From Rhizobium sp. L1K21 (GTDB lineage Bacteria > Pseudomonadota > Alphaproteobacteria > Rhizobiales > Rhizobiaceae), in assembly GCF_024055895.1 (NCBI RefSeq), contig NZ_JAMXLE010000003.1, positions 186,001-250,000 of the forward strand: DNA of 64,000 bases, given 5' to 3'. Below, one piece after another: positions 43,855 through 52,586 of this stretch. Under the pieces are notes generated by a model that worked only from the letters and a program-made list of their open reading frames with translations, made no database searches and had not been told where the DNA came from. The position numbers and the translations under genes were made by a program. The stretch's first letter is position 1; the number at the start of each line of letters is the position of its first letter.

Positions 43855-46088
43855 TCAGCGGCATCCTTGTATTCGCTTTGCGAGCGGCCCGTAATCTCCT
43901 CAGGATCGAAATCGTCAACGGCAACCACCTTGCCGACCAGCTCCCGCAGCTTGTGCAGTTTCTGCAGGTCTTCGTGGGGAAGCGAGTCTTCCGCCGTGAC
44001 CTCATCAAGCGATTTGCCCATGTCCTTCAAGGTCTTCTGCAGAGGCGCAGTCGCGACCATGAGCTCGAACGCGTCCTCCAGCGTCTTGAGCGCACTGTCC
44101 TTGCCGACGGCATGAACGCCTTGCGTGATCCGATCGCGCGTCTGGGATGGCGCCAGAAGAAGCTCTGCGCATTCGCGCGTGAGGTCGTCCGACGGGCCGC
44201 GATGCGATCCACCCGGCAGCGTGGCCGCGCGCAGCAACGCTGCAAAGCCCCTGCTCGGCAGATTGGCAATGATCTGGTCCAGGCTTCTGCCCATCTTCGC
44301 GCAGCTGTTTTCGACCGACCACCTGACCAGTGGAAAGTCTTCCACCTTCTGACCCTCATCCTGCCAGCGCTTCAGCACAGCCGACATCAGATAAAGCTCG
44401 GACAGCACATCACCCAAGCGCGCCGAGAGCATTTCCTTGCGCTTCAGGTTGCCGCCGAGGCTCAGCAAAGCGATATCAGCGATCAGCGCAAAGGCTGCGG
44501 CATAGCGCGAGAGCTGGCGATAGAGACCTGTTGCCTTGCCGACGTCTTTCGGGGCGGGCGCGAAAGCGCCACCTGTCCAGGCGCGCCCGACAGTGCGGAA
44601 GACGTTTTTGATGGAATGACCAACATGGCCCCAGAAGGCCTTGTCAAAGTCATCCAGCGCTTTCTCACTGTCGCTCTCATCCAGCGCCAGCGTTTCTTTC
44701 AACAGATAGGGATGGCAGCGGATCGCACCCTGACCGAAAATGATCATGTTGCGCGTCAGGATATTTGCGCCTTCCACCGTGATACCGACGGGGACAGCCT
44801 TGTGGAAATTGTTGAGATAGTTGCTCGGGCCGTCAATCACCGTCTTGCCGGCATGAACATCCATCGCATCATCCACAGCTTCCCGCATGCGATAGGTGGC
44901 ATTCGACTTCATGATGCCGGAAATCACCGCAAGCTTGCGACCCTCATCCAGTCCGGCACAGGTGAGCCGGCGGGCGGCATCCAGCGTATATGCCGTTGTT
45001 GCCAATCGACCCAGACTTTCCTGCACGCCTTCGAACTTGCCGATCGGAATACCGAACTGTTGACGCACCCGGGCATAGGCACCCGTTGTGTGGGCGGACA
45101 TGGATGCAGCTGCAGAGGACAGCGAGGGAAGCGAGATACCCCTGCCCGCGGCCAGAGCGCTCATCAACATCATCCAGCCTTTGCCGGCATAATCCGGACC
45201 GCCGATAATGTGATCGAGCGGAATGAAAACATCCTTGCCGGAATTGGGGCCGTTTTGAAATTTCTGCCCGCACGGAATATGGCGGCGTCCAATGGACACA
45301 CCTTCGAGGTCGGTCGGCACGAGTGCGCAGGTAATACCGAGGTCTTTGTCTTTGCCCAAAAGACCATCGGGGTCCGACAATTTGAATGCGAGGCCGAGCA
45401 GTGTCGCGACGGGTCCCAATGTAATGTAACGCTTCGACCAGTTCAGCCGAATGCCGGTGACCTCCTCGCCATTCCACATGCCTTTGCAGACGACACCGCT
45501 GTCTTGCATGGCCGATGCATCAGAGCCCGCGTCTTCGCTGGTCAGCGCGAAGGCCGGCACATCCTCGCCAGCAGTCAGGCGCGGCAGCCAGAAGTCGCGC
45601 TGTTCGTCGGTTCCAAATTGCAGAAGGAGTTCGCCGGGGCCAAGGGAGTTCGGCACCATCACAGTAACGCCGGCAGTGACCGAGCAGGTGGAAATGCGGC
45701 GGACAATCTCTGAATGGGCGAAGTTGGAAAAGCCCAGGCCGCCATATTTCGCAGGGATGATCATGCCGAAAAAGCGGTTTTCCTTGATAAATGACCACAC
45801 CTCAGGCGGGAGGTCGCCGTCGCGGGTAATCTGCCAATCGTGGAGCATTCCGCAAAGCTCTTCGCATGGTCCCGCCAGAAAATCGCGTTCTTTCTCGCTT
45901 AGCCGTGCCGGGGGTGTATCGAGCAGCTTTTGCCAATCGGGATTGCCAGTAAACAGATCGGCATCCCACCACACTTCGCCGGCATCAATCGCGTCGCGTT
46001 CCGTTTCGGAAAGTGTGGGCAGCTGACCCTTTGCCCATCTGAAAATTGGTTTTGTCAGCGTATCACGTCGAAATTCTCTGATACTCAT
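43851..46088 (-). CDS. fadE: Acyl-CoA dehydrogenase
   Basis: A 745-residue large acyl-CoA dehydrogenase of the FadE class: N-terminal helical domain, middle domain with AFALTSEDAGSDA, and GIPIGKFEGVQESLGRLA leading into the C-terminal helices, then a FadE-specific ~200-residue extension. It makes trans-2-enoyl-CoA at the start of each beta-oxidation cycle. The start at 46088 (MSIREFRRD) is chosen because GAGGGA lies six bases upstream; ATG 46094 and 46118 are in frame. It is the first gene of the operon and has an EcfG-type promoter. Confidence 0.9.
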   Translation of the reverse strand: MSIREFRRDTLTKPIFRWAKGQLPTLSETERDAIDAGEVWWDADLFTGNPDWQKLLDTPPARLSEKERDFLAGPCEELCGMLHDWQITRDGDLPPEVWSFIKENRFFGMIIPAKYGGLGFSNFAHSEIVRRISTCSVTAGVTVMVPNSLGPGELLLQFGTDEQRDFWLPRLTAGEDVPAFALTSEDAGSDASAMQDSGVVCKGMWNGEEVTGIRLNWSKRYITLGPVATLLGLAFKLSDPDGLLGKDKDLGITCALVPTDLEGVSIGRRHIPCGQKFQNGPNSGKDVFIPLDHIIGGPDYAGKGWMMLMSALAAGRGISLPSLSSAAASMSAHTTGAYARVRQQFGIPIGKFEGVQESLGRLATTAYTLDAARRLTCAGLDEGRKLAVISGIMKSNATYRMREAVDDAMDVHAGKTVIDGPSNYLNNFHKAVPVGITVEGANILTRNMIIFGQGAIRCHPYLLKETLALDESDSEKALDDFDKAFWGHVGHSIKNVFRTVGRAWTGGAFAPAPKDVGKATGLYRQLSRYAAAFALIADIALLSLGGNLKRKEMLSARLGDVLSELYLMSAVLKRWQDEGQKVEDFPLVRWSVENSCAKMGRSLDQIIANLPSRGFAALLRAATLPGGSHRGPSDDLTRECAELLLAPSQTRDRITQGVHAVGKDSALKTLEDAFELMVATAPLQKTLKDMGKSLDEVTAEDSLPHEDLQKLHKLRELVGKVVAVDDFDPEEITGRSQSEYKDAAE

Positions 46089-46156
46089 CGCCATTCCCTC
46101 TTCCCTCTTGCCACACACGCAAAACTGCGTGCTCGGCTTTCACCGCATAGGAATGC

Positions 46157-46181
46157 AACGTCGCAAATCCAACATTGTTCC
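46157..46181 (-). promoter_or_regulatory. EcfG (general stress sigma) promoter of the fadE operon
   Basis: On the minus strand GGAAC (46181-46177), 16-bp spacer, CGTT (46160-46157), exact consensus. The predicted transcript starts near 46150, about 60 bp before the fadE start codon. Confidence 0.6.
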
Positions 46182-46468
46182 TCAGCAGGCACGGGCTAGA
46201 GTATTACAGGGGTGCAGATTTATTCATCCGCCAGGGTGATCTCGGGTTTGCCATCGATGACGCGTTTTATGCGCCCGCGCTCCAACTGCTGCAATCTCAT
46301 GGGAATAGCGACTGTCTGTCGACACGACAGTCCGAAAATCCCTGCGTGGCGCATGGCTTCAATGAAACCAAAACAGGCTTCTCTTCGTTAATAGAGCTTG
46401 GATCATTTTTTCGCCGGCTACGGTGAGTGCTATCATCGCTTATGTTTTGAAACGTGCAGGGACGTCGA
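46182..46468. other. Intergenic region between fadE and the exonuclease gene
   Basis: Non-coding by eye. It contains a long inverted repeat, GACTGTC (46310-46316) and GACAGTC (46326-46332) around an inner TGTCGACA palindrome, which could be an operator for either divergent unit or a hairpin. I see no clear promoter boxes for the rightward genes. Confidence 0.4.
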
Positions 46469-47479
46469 ATGCAGCCTTCCGATCTGTTGAAGCCGATGCC
46501 TGAAGGGCTTTATTGCCCACCGGGCGATTTTTTCATTGATCCTGCCGTTCCCGTCCATTCTGCCTTGATCACACACGGGCATTCCGATCACGCCCGATCC
46601 GGCCACCATTCGGTGCTTGCGACCGCCGAGACGCTGGACATCATGGCCTTGCGCTATGGTGACGGTTTTGCCGCACGCCGCCAGGCCGCCAAGCTTGGAA
46701 GCCCAATCGATATCAACGGGGTCAAGGTCACTTTTCTGCCAGCCGGTCACGTTCTCGGGTCAGCTCAGATCGTTGTTGAAAAGAACGGCATGCGCATCGT
46801 CGCGTCTGGCGATTACAAGAGGATGGCGGATGCGACATGCCTGCCGTTCGAGCCCGTGCGGTGCGATGTCTTTATCACCGAAGCAACCTTCGGTCTGCCA
46901 GTCTTTCGCCATCCCGACGACCATGAAGAAATCCGGCGTCTGATGCACTCTCTACGCCAGTTTCCTGATCGCACCCATCTGGTTGGCGCCTATGCCTTGG
47001 GCAAGGCGCAGCGCGTGATAAGCCTGTTGCGGCAAAACGGATACGACAGGACGATCTATATCCATGGCGCGCTGGAAAAGCTCTCCTCCTATTATCAAGC
47101 CCATGGCATTGCGCTGGGAACGCTTTTCCCTGCAACCCTTGAAACCGGCAACAAGGACGATTTCGCCGGTGAAATCATCGTCTGCCCACCATCGGCTTTT
47201 TCAGATCGCTGGGCGCGGCGCTTTTCGGAGCCGATGGCCTGTTTTGCCTCCGGCTGGATGCAGATCCGCCAACGGGCCAAACAGCGTGGCGTGGAATTGC
47301 CGCTTATCCTGTCTGATCATTCGGACTGGGACGCGCTCACGCAAACAATCCTGGAGACAGAAGCAAGTGAGGTTTGGGTGACGCACGGTCGTGAGGAGGC
47401 GCTTGTGCGATGGTGCGAACTGAACCAGATTGCAGCGCAACCGCTTCACCTTGTCGGGTTCGAGGAGGAGGCGGAATAA
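46469..47479 (+). CDS. Ligase-associated metallo-beta-lactamase-fold DNA exonuclease
   Basis: A 336-residue metallo-beta-lactamase/beta-CASP protein of the group called ligase-associated exonuclease. The zinc motif is HGHSDHARSG (His36, His38, Asp40, His41), with GHVLGSAQI, ASGDYKR and LSDHSDWDAL carrying later ligands. It abuts the DNA ligase (stop and ATG adjacent), so the two act together in DNA end repair. The start ATG 46469 with GGGA upstream was preferred over GTG 46454. Confidence 0.87.
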   Translation: MQPSDLLKPMPEGLYCPPGDFFIDPAVPVHSALITHGHSDHARSGHHSVLATAETLDIMALRYGDGFAARRQAAKLGSPIDINGVKVTFLPAGHVLGSAQIVVEKNGMRIVASGDYKRMADATCLPFEPVRCDVFITEATFGLPVFRHPDDHEEIRRLMHSLRQFPDRTHLVGAYALGKAQRVISLLRQNGYDRTIYIHGALEKLSSYYQAHGIALGTLFPATLETGNKDDFAGEIIVCPPSAFSDRWARRFSEPMACFASGWMQIRQRAKQRGVELPLILSDHSDWDALTQTILETEASEVWVTHGREEALVRWCELNQIAAQPLHLVGFEEEAE

Positions 47480-49093
47480 ATGAAGGCGTTTTCCGAACTG
47501 ATCGACCGTCTGGTTTTGACACCCGCGCGCAATGGAAAGCTCGCGCTCTTGACCGACTACTTCGCACAAACGCCTGATCCTGACCGCGGCTATGCACTTG
47601 CCGCATTGACCGAGGGACTGGATATCCCCGCTGTCAAGCCGGCGCTTTTGCGCGCACTGGCGCTCGAACGCATTGACGAGGTTCTCTTCGCCTATAGCTA
47701 TGACTATGTCGGTGATCTGGCTGAAACCATTTCTCTGATCTGGCCCGATACCGGAAGAACAGAGGAGGACGGATCGCTATCCCTTTCCGCCTTTGTTGAA
47801 ACGCTCTCAGCCACGTCCAAACTGGATGCTCCAAAAGTCTTCGCATCGCTGCTGGACCAGCTCGATCCATCCGAACGGTATGCCGCGATCAAGCTGGTGA
47901 CCGGCGGCCTGAGGATTGGCGTTTCCGCGCGGTTGACGCGGCAGGCGCTGGCAAACCTTGGCGGCAAGGATATCATTGAGCTCGAAGAGCTCTGGCATGG
48001 GCTTGAAATGCCCTACCGGGACCTGTTCGCCTGGCTGGAGAACAAAGCCGATAAACCGCAAAATAATGCTTTGGCGCTCTTTCGGCCGGTCATGCTTGCC
48101 AACGCTGTGCAAACTGGCGACCTCGACGGCCTGGACCCGGATGACTATCGGCTCGAATGGAAGTGGGATGGAATTCGCGTTCAGGTCAGCTCTGAAGGCG
48201 GTGTGAGGAAGCTTTATTCGCGCAGCGGCGACGATATTTCCGGCGCGTTTCTCGACCTCCTCGATGCGGTTGATTTTGAGGCCGTGATAGACGGGGAGCT
48301 GTTGGTGGGGCGTCCAGGCGAATATGTCGGAACCTTCAATGAGTTGCAGCAGCGTCTCAACCGGAAAACTGTTTCGCAAAAGCTGCAGAAGCAATATCCG
48401 GCCTTTGTTCGCTGCTATGATCTGCTCATGCTGGATGGAACTGACACGCGCAGCCTGCCCTTGACGGAGCGGCGCAAACGCCTCGAAACACTGATCCAAA
48501 CATTGGATACTGAACGCTTCGACCTGTCACCCCAACTTGACTTTGACGACTGGGCGCAGGTCGATGACATGCGAAAGCAGCCCGAACATCCCGTTATCGA
48601 AGGGGTGATGTTGAAGCACAAGGATTCGCCTTATATTCCGGGGCGGAAAAAGGGACCGTGGTTCAAGTGGAAGCGCGACCCGCATACGATCGACGCCGTA
48701 TTGATGTATGCGCAGCGAGGCCATGGAAAGCGGTCAAGCTATTATTCGGACTACACGTTCGGGGTATGGCAAGACAGCGAAGGTCGTCGCGAACTGGTGC
48801 CGGTCGGAAAAGCCTATTTCGGCTTCAGTGATGCCGAACTGAAATTGATCGACAAATATGTGCGTGAAAACACGGTCGACCGATTTGGCCCCGTGCGCGC
48901 CGTCACCGCCACAACTGAAAAGGGCCTTGTATTCGAGGTGGCCTTTGAGGGTATCGCGCGTTCCAAGCGGCATAAATCGGGCGTCGCAATGCGCTTTCCG
49001 CGGATTTCGAGACTCAGATGGGACAAGCCGGCCAACGAGGCCGACACGCTGGAAACGCTCGAAAGCATGATTGAAACCGCGCCTGTCGACTGA
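47480..49093 (+). CDS. ATP-dependent DNA ligase (bacterial LigB/LigC-like)
   Basis: A 537-residue ATP-dependent ligase. The N-terminal DNA-binding helical domain (about 1-200) is followed by the nucleotidyltransferase: adenylated Lys228 in EWKWDG, SRSGDDIS (motif Ia/III), VIDGELLVG, EGVMLKHKDSPY (motif IV) and KGPWFKWKRDP (motif V), and an OB-fold end. The motif I reads KWDG instead of the common KYDG. It is distinct from the NAD-dependent replicative LigA and probably serves repair with the adjacent exonuclease. Confidence 0.92.
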   Translation: MKAFSELIDRLVLTPARNGKLALLTDYFAQTPDPDRGYALAALTEGLDIPAVKPALLRALALERIDEVLFAYSYDYVGDLAETISLIWPDTGRTEEDGSLSLSAFVETLSATSKLDAPKVFASLLDQLDPSERYAAIKLVTGGLRIGVSARLTRQALANLGGKDIIELEELWHGLEMPYRDLFAWLENKADKPQNNALALFRPVMLANAVQTGDLDGLDPDDYRLEWKWDGIRVQVSSEGGVRKLYSRSGDDISGAFLDLLDAVDFEAVIDGELLVGRPGEYVGTFNELQQRLNRKTVSQKLQKQYPAFVRCYDLLMLDGTDTRSLPLTERRKRLETLIQTLDTERFDLSPQLDFDDWAQVDDMRKQPEHPVIEGVMLKHKDSPYIPGRKKGPWFKWKRDPHTIDAVLMYAQRGHGKRSSYYSDYTFGVWQDSEGRRELVPVGKAYFGFSDAELKLIDKYVRENTVDRFGPVRAVTATTEKGLVFEVAFEGIARSKRHKSGVAMRFPRISRLRWDKPANEADTLETLESMIETAPVD

Positions 49094-49307
49094 ACCGAAA
49101 ACGAGCCAAAACAGTGCGCGTGATCCAAGATGGATCGGGCCAGCTAGCACTGTGAACTGTGAGAGCGGCGCCCAATTATTTCGCCGCCCGCGGAACCTTT
49201 AGCCAGCGCAGCGCTTTTACTTCGGCAACATTGCGAGATGAGCGGGACACCAATCGGAAATCCACCCCTTCCATGACCGCTCGACTTTCCATCAAGGACA
49301 ATTCCAT
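49094..49307. other. Intergenic region upstream of glgX
   Basis: A 214-bp gap. GGAAC at 49192 has only GCTT at 16 bp spacing, so it fails the EcfG consensus. No terminator or operator is clear. AAGGA before the ATG at 49308 is the ribosome site. Confidence 0.4.
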
Positions 49308-51404
49308 ATGAGCTATTCATTTTCTAATCTGGATTTTGTTAAGCCTGAACTCGGTGCCAGCTTTGTGGGAACAGGAACTCACTTCGCTGTGTTTTCCGCC
49401 CATGCAGAGCAGATCGAACTGTGCCTGTTTTCAGAGGATGGGAAGCAAGAGCTTCAGCGTCTGGCTCTGCCGCATCGCGAGGGCGATATCTGGTCCGGCT
49501 ACCTGGAGGGCGTCAAACCCGGTACCGTTTATGGCTATCGCGCCCATGGGGCCTACCGTCCAGAGGAAGGTTTGCGTTTTAACCCCAACAAGCTTCTCCT
49601 CGACCCCTATGCGATGCAGCTGCAGGGCGCATTGACCTGGGACGACGCTCTTCACGGCTATACGATTGGTGCTGAAAACGGCGACCTTTCCTTTGACGAA
49701 CGCGACAGCGCGCCCTTCATGCTGAAAGGTGTCGTTCAAGACCCGGATTTTGATTGGGATGGCGACGAGGCCATACGCCGGCCCTGGACCGACACGATTA
49801 TCTATGAAGCGCATGTGCGCGGCCTGACAATGCTGAATCCGCATGTGCCGGATGCCTTGCGCGGCACGTTCCTTGGCATGTGCAGCGACCCTATCCTGGA
49901 TCACCTGCAAAGGCTCGGCATCACGGCCATAGAGCTCCTGCCTGTTCAAAGCTTCATCGATGATCGATATCTGGTGGACAAAGGACTGCGCAACTACTGG
50001 GGTTATCAGCCGCTCGGTTTCTTCGCCCCTCAGCCGCGTTTTATGTCGTCTGAGCGCATAACGGAGTTCAAGACCATGGTTCGCCGCTTCCATGAAGCCG
50101 GCATCGAAGTGATCATGGACGTTGTTTACAATCACACTGCAGAAGGTTCCGAACTCGGCCCGACGCTTTCTTTCCGCGGTCTGGACAATCTTTCCTATTA
50201 CCGCCCCTCACCGGAAAGCCCGCGCTATACCTTCGACACGACGGGGACCGGCAATACCTTGAACGTCGCGCATCCCATGGTTCTGCGGATGGTGCTCGAC
50301 AGTCTGCGATATTGGGTTGGAACAATGCACATTGACGGCTTTCGTTTCGATCTTGCCAGCACGCTCGGCCGCGAAAATCCCGATTTCGATCGTGAGGGGA
50401 CCTTCTTCAACGCCATCAAACAAGACCCGATGCTCTCCGGCGTCAAGCTGATCGCCGAGCCATGGGACATCGGCCACGGTGGATATCAGGTGGGTGGCTT
50501 TCCGACCCCCTTCCGGGAATGGAACGACAAGTACCGCGATACGGTGCGTTGTTTCTGGAAAAAAGACGAAGGCCAAACCGCTGACCTGGCGGCACGGCTT
50601 GCCGGCTCGTCGCAGCAATTCAATCACTCCGGTCGCACGGCTTCATCCTCAATCAACCTTTTGAGCGCCCATGACGGTTTCACGCTTGCCGATATCGTTT
50701 CCTACAATGAAAAGCACAATGAAGCGAATGGGGAAGACAATCAAGACGGACACTCGAACAACCATTCTCACAATCTCGGCGCTGAAGGGCCGACAGATGA
50801 TGCAGACATCAATGCCGCTCGTGTTCAGCGCCGCCGAAACATGATCGCGACCCTCATGCTGAGCCAGGGCGTGCCGATGCTTCTGGGCGGCGATGAGCTT
50901 GGCAATACCCAGTATGGCAACAACAATGCCTATTGCCAGGATAACGAGATCGGCTGGACGCACTGGGATGCGGCTGATGATGCCTTTATCGACTTCTGCC
51001 ACAGCATTGTGGAGGTTCGCCGCAATCACCCGGCTTTGCGCCAGGACACATTCGATACGGGCGAACCCAACGACGATGGACTTCATGACATCGCGTGGTT
51101 TCGGGAGGACGGTCAGCGCATGGAGGACGATGACTGGAAACAGAACGGACGTCGCTTTCTCAGCGTCTACAAATCGAACATCCGCGATGTGGAGAATTTC
51201 GACACATCCTTTGATCAGGTTCTCATCGTTATCAATGGTGGTGCAGAAACATCTTTTACCCTGCCAACCATCGACGGCGTGTCGGAATGGAGCTGTATTT
51301 TTGACAGCAATCTCTCCGATCGCAAGAACGATGGAAACCACGATAAGACCATCCCGATTGCTGCAGATAGTCTGGCTGTATTCGTGCCCTGGACGGGCTC
51401 GTGA
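49308..51404 (+). CDS. glgX: Glycogen debranching enzyme
   Basis: A 698-residue GH13 isoamylase-type enzyme that removes short side chains left by glycogen phosphorylase. N-terminal CBM48 domain (about 15-110), then the barrel with DVVYNHTAEG (271-280), nucleophile Asp348 in DGFRFDLA, acid Glu384 in LIAEPWDIG and the third Asp in LSAHDGFTLAD. The length matches GlgX. Other glg genes are not in the window, and the neighbours are a DNA ligase and an FNT channel. Confidence 0.92.
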   Translation: MSYSFSNLDFVKPELGASFVGTGTHFAVFSAHAEQIELCLFSEDGKQELQRLALPHREGDIWSGYLEGVKPGTVYGYRAHGAYRPEEGLRFNPNKLLLDPYAMQLQGALTWDDALHGYTIGAENGDLSFDERDSAPFMLKGVVQDPDFDWDGDEAIRRPWTDTIIYEAHVRGLTMLNPHVPDALRGTFLGMCSDPILDHLQRLGITAIELLPVQSFIDDRYLVDKGLRNYWGYQPLGFFAPQPRFMSSERITEFKTMVRRFHEAGIEVIMDVVYNHTAEGSELGPTLSFRGLDNLSYYRPSPESPRYTFDTTGTGNTLNVAHPMVLRMVLDSLRYWVGTMHIDGFRFDLASTLGRENPDFDREGTFFNAIKQDPMLSGVKLIAEPWDIGHGGYQVGGFPTPFREWNDKYRDTVRCFWKKDEGQTADLAARLAGSSQQFNHSGRTASSSINLLSAHDGFTLADIVSYNEKHNEANGEDNQDGHSNNHSHNLGAEGPTDDADINAARVQRRRNMIATLMLSQGVPMLLGGDELGNTQYGNNNAYCQDNEIGWTHWDAADDAFIDFCHSIVEVRRNHPALRQDTFDTGEPNDDGLHDIAWFREDGQRMEDDDWKQNGRRFLSVYKSNIRDVENFDTSFDQVLIVINGGAETSFTLPTIDGVSEWSCIFDSNLSDRKNDGNHDKTIPIAADSLAVFVPWTGS

Positions 51405-51464
51405 AAAGTTGGCCAGACGGTCAATGTCATCGGCGGCAAGCCATGTCGTTTTAAAGGAAACAAC

Positions 51465-52373
51465 GTGTCATCTGTGAACCCCAATGTTGAAGCACAAAAA
51501 CGCATCAAGACAGATGCAAACGCAGACAATGGGCCAGACAAAGATCCCCTCAGCAATGACGAGAAGGATGAGGTCAAAGAACGGTCGCCGCTGCGTCCCG
51601 TTGCTGTTTACGAAGTCGTTCGCCAACAGGGAGACGACGAGCTGGAGCGGCCCACGAGCAGCCTTTTATGGTCCGGGCTGGCAGCCGGCCTCTCCATCGG
51701 GTTTTCTGTTTATACGCAGGCTACGCTCCGGCATTTCCTTCCTGAAGCCAGCTGGACGCCTCTGCTGGAGTCCCTCGGTTATTCGGTAGGGTTCTTGATC
51801 GTGATCCTTGGACGCCAGCAGCTTTTTACCGAAATAACGCTGAGTGCCGTCCTCCCCTTCCTGGCGCAGCCAAGCTTTGCCGGCGGCTTGAAGATTGCGC
51901 GCCTGTGGACACTTGTCCTTGCTGCAAACATCGTCGGCACACTGGTTTTTGGCGCCGGCATTGCACTTGATGTTCTTAATCTGCCCGAAATTCGAATGGC
52001 AGCGATTGAAATATCTCAAAAAGCGATAGAGCCCTCCCCGCCATACATGTTCTTGCGCGCGATTGCTGCAGGATGGATCATTGCAACCGTCGTCTGGCTG
52101 CTGCCATCTGCGGAAGGTTCTCGTTTCCACATTATCGTTCTTTTGACATATTTGATTTCGCTTTTTCATTTGGCCCATATCATTGCTGGGTCAGTGGAGA
52201 TGGCCACGCTGCTGTTTTCCGGGCAACTTTCGGTGCTAAGGGCGCTGACCCATTTCTATATCCCGACACTTGTCGGTAACATCATCGGCGGCAGCGCACT
52301 CTTTGCGCTGATCAGCTACGCGCAGATCGCCGGAGAGCTCAGGAGTGGCAAGAAACCAAAAGGGCGTGAGTGA
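51465..52373 (+). CDS. YfdC-like formate/nitrite transporter family channel
   Basis: A 302-residue FNT-fold membrane protein with a ~75-residue charged N-terminal tail (NGPDKDPLSNDEKDEVKERS) and six helices. The segments LGYSVGFLIVILGRQQLFTEIT and LAHIIAGSVEMATLLFSG match the FNT half-repeats; the tail and these segments resemble E. coli YfdC rather than FocA or NirC. The transported anion is unknown. The start is a GTG with AAAGGAAA nine bases upstream. It is 60 bp after glgX and 213 bp before the MscS gene. Confidence 0.82.
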   Translation: MSSVNPNVEAQKRIKTDANADNGPDKDPLSNDEKDEVKERSPLRPVAVYEVVRQQGDDELERPTSSLLWSGLAAGLSIGFSVYTQATLRHFLPEASWTPLLESLGYSVGFLIVILGRQQLFTEITLSAVLPFLAQPSFAGGLKIARLWTLVLAANIVGTLVFGAGIALDVLNLPEIRMAAIEISQKAIEPSPPYMFLRAIAAGWIIATVVWLLPSAEGSRFHIIVLLTYLISLFHLAHIIAGSVEMATLLFSGQLSVLRALTHFYIPTLVGNIIGGSALFALISYAQIAGELRSGKKPKGRE

Positions 52374-52586
52374 CAAAAAGCAGGGGGTGATGTTCTACCC
52401 TCCGGTGGGTTGGAAAAGCATCGCGACCGCTATGGCTAGACCAATCTCCGTATTGCCCGGCACCTGGTGGTTGTGGCGTTTACTGCGAATTTCAACGCAA
52501 GGAGAAACAAACGCCGCCCACGCACTGGACCTCGGCCGCGCAATAACAGATGATCAAAGCCCGAACATGAGACGTATACGACCGAA
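52374..52586. other. Intergenic region upstream of the mscS gene
   Basis: A 213-bp stretch with no clear promoter element. A weak open frame (from 52390, ending in the ATGA at the next start codon) has W-rich content and a poor ribosome site, and I do not call it. Confidence 0.35.

Noticed and set aside
46175-46426. 83-codon frame upstream of the exonuclease
   Set aside because: No ribosome site, and it overlaps the EcfG promoter and an inverted repeat; most likely non-coding.
49192-49216. EcfG-like promoter before glgX
   Set aside because: GGAAC is followed at 16 bp by GCTT, not CGTT, and at 17 bp by CTTT; it fails the -10 consensus in two positions.
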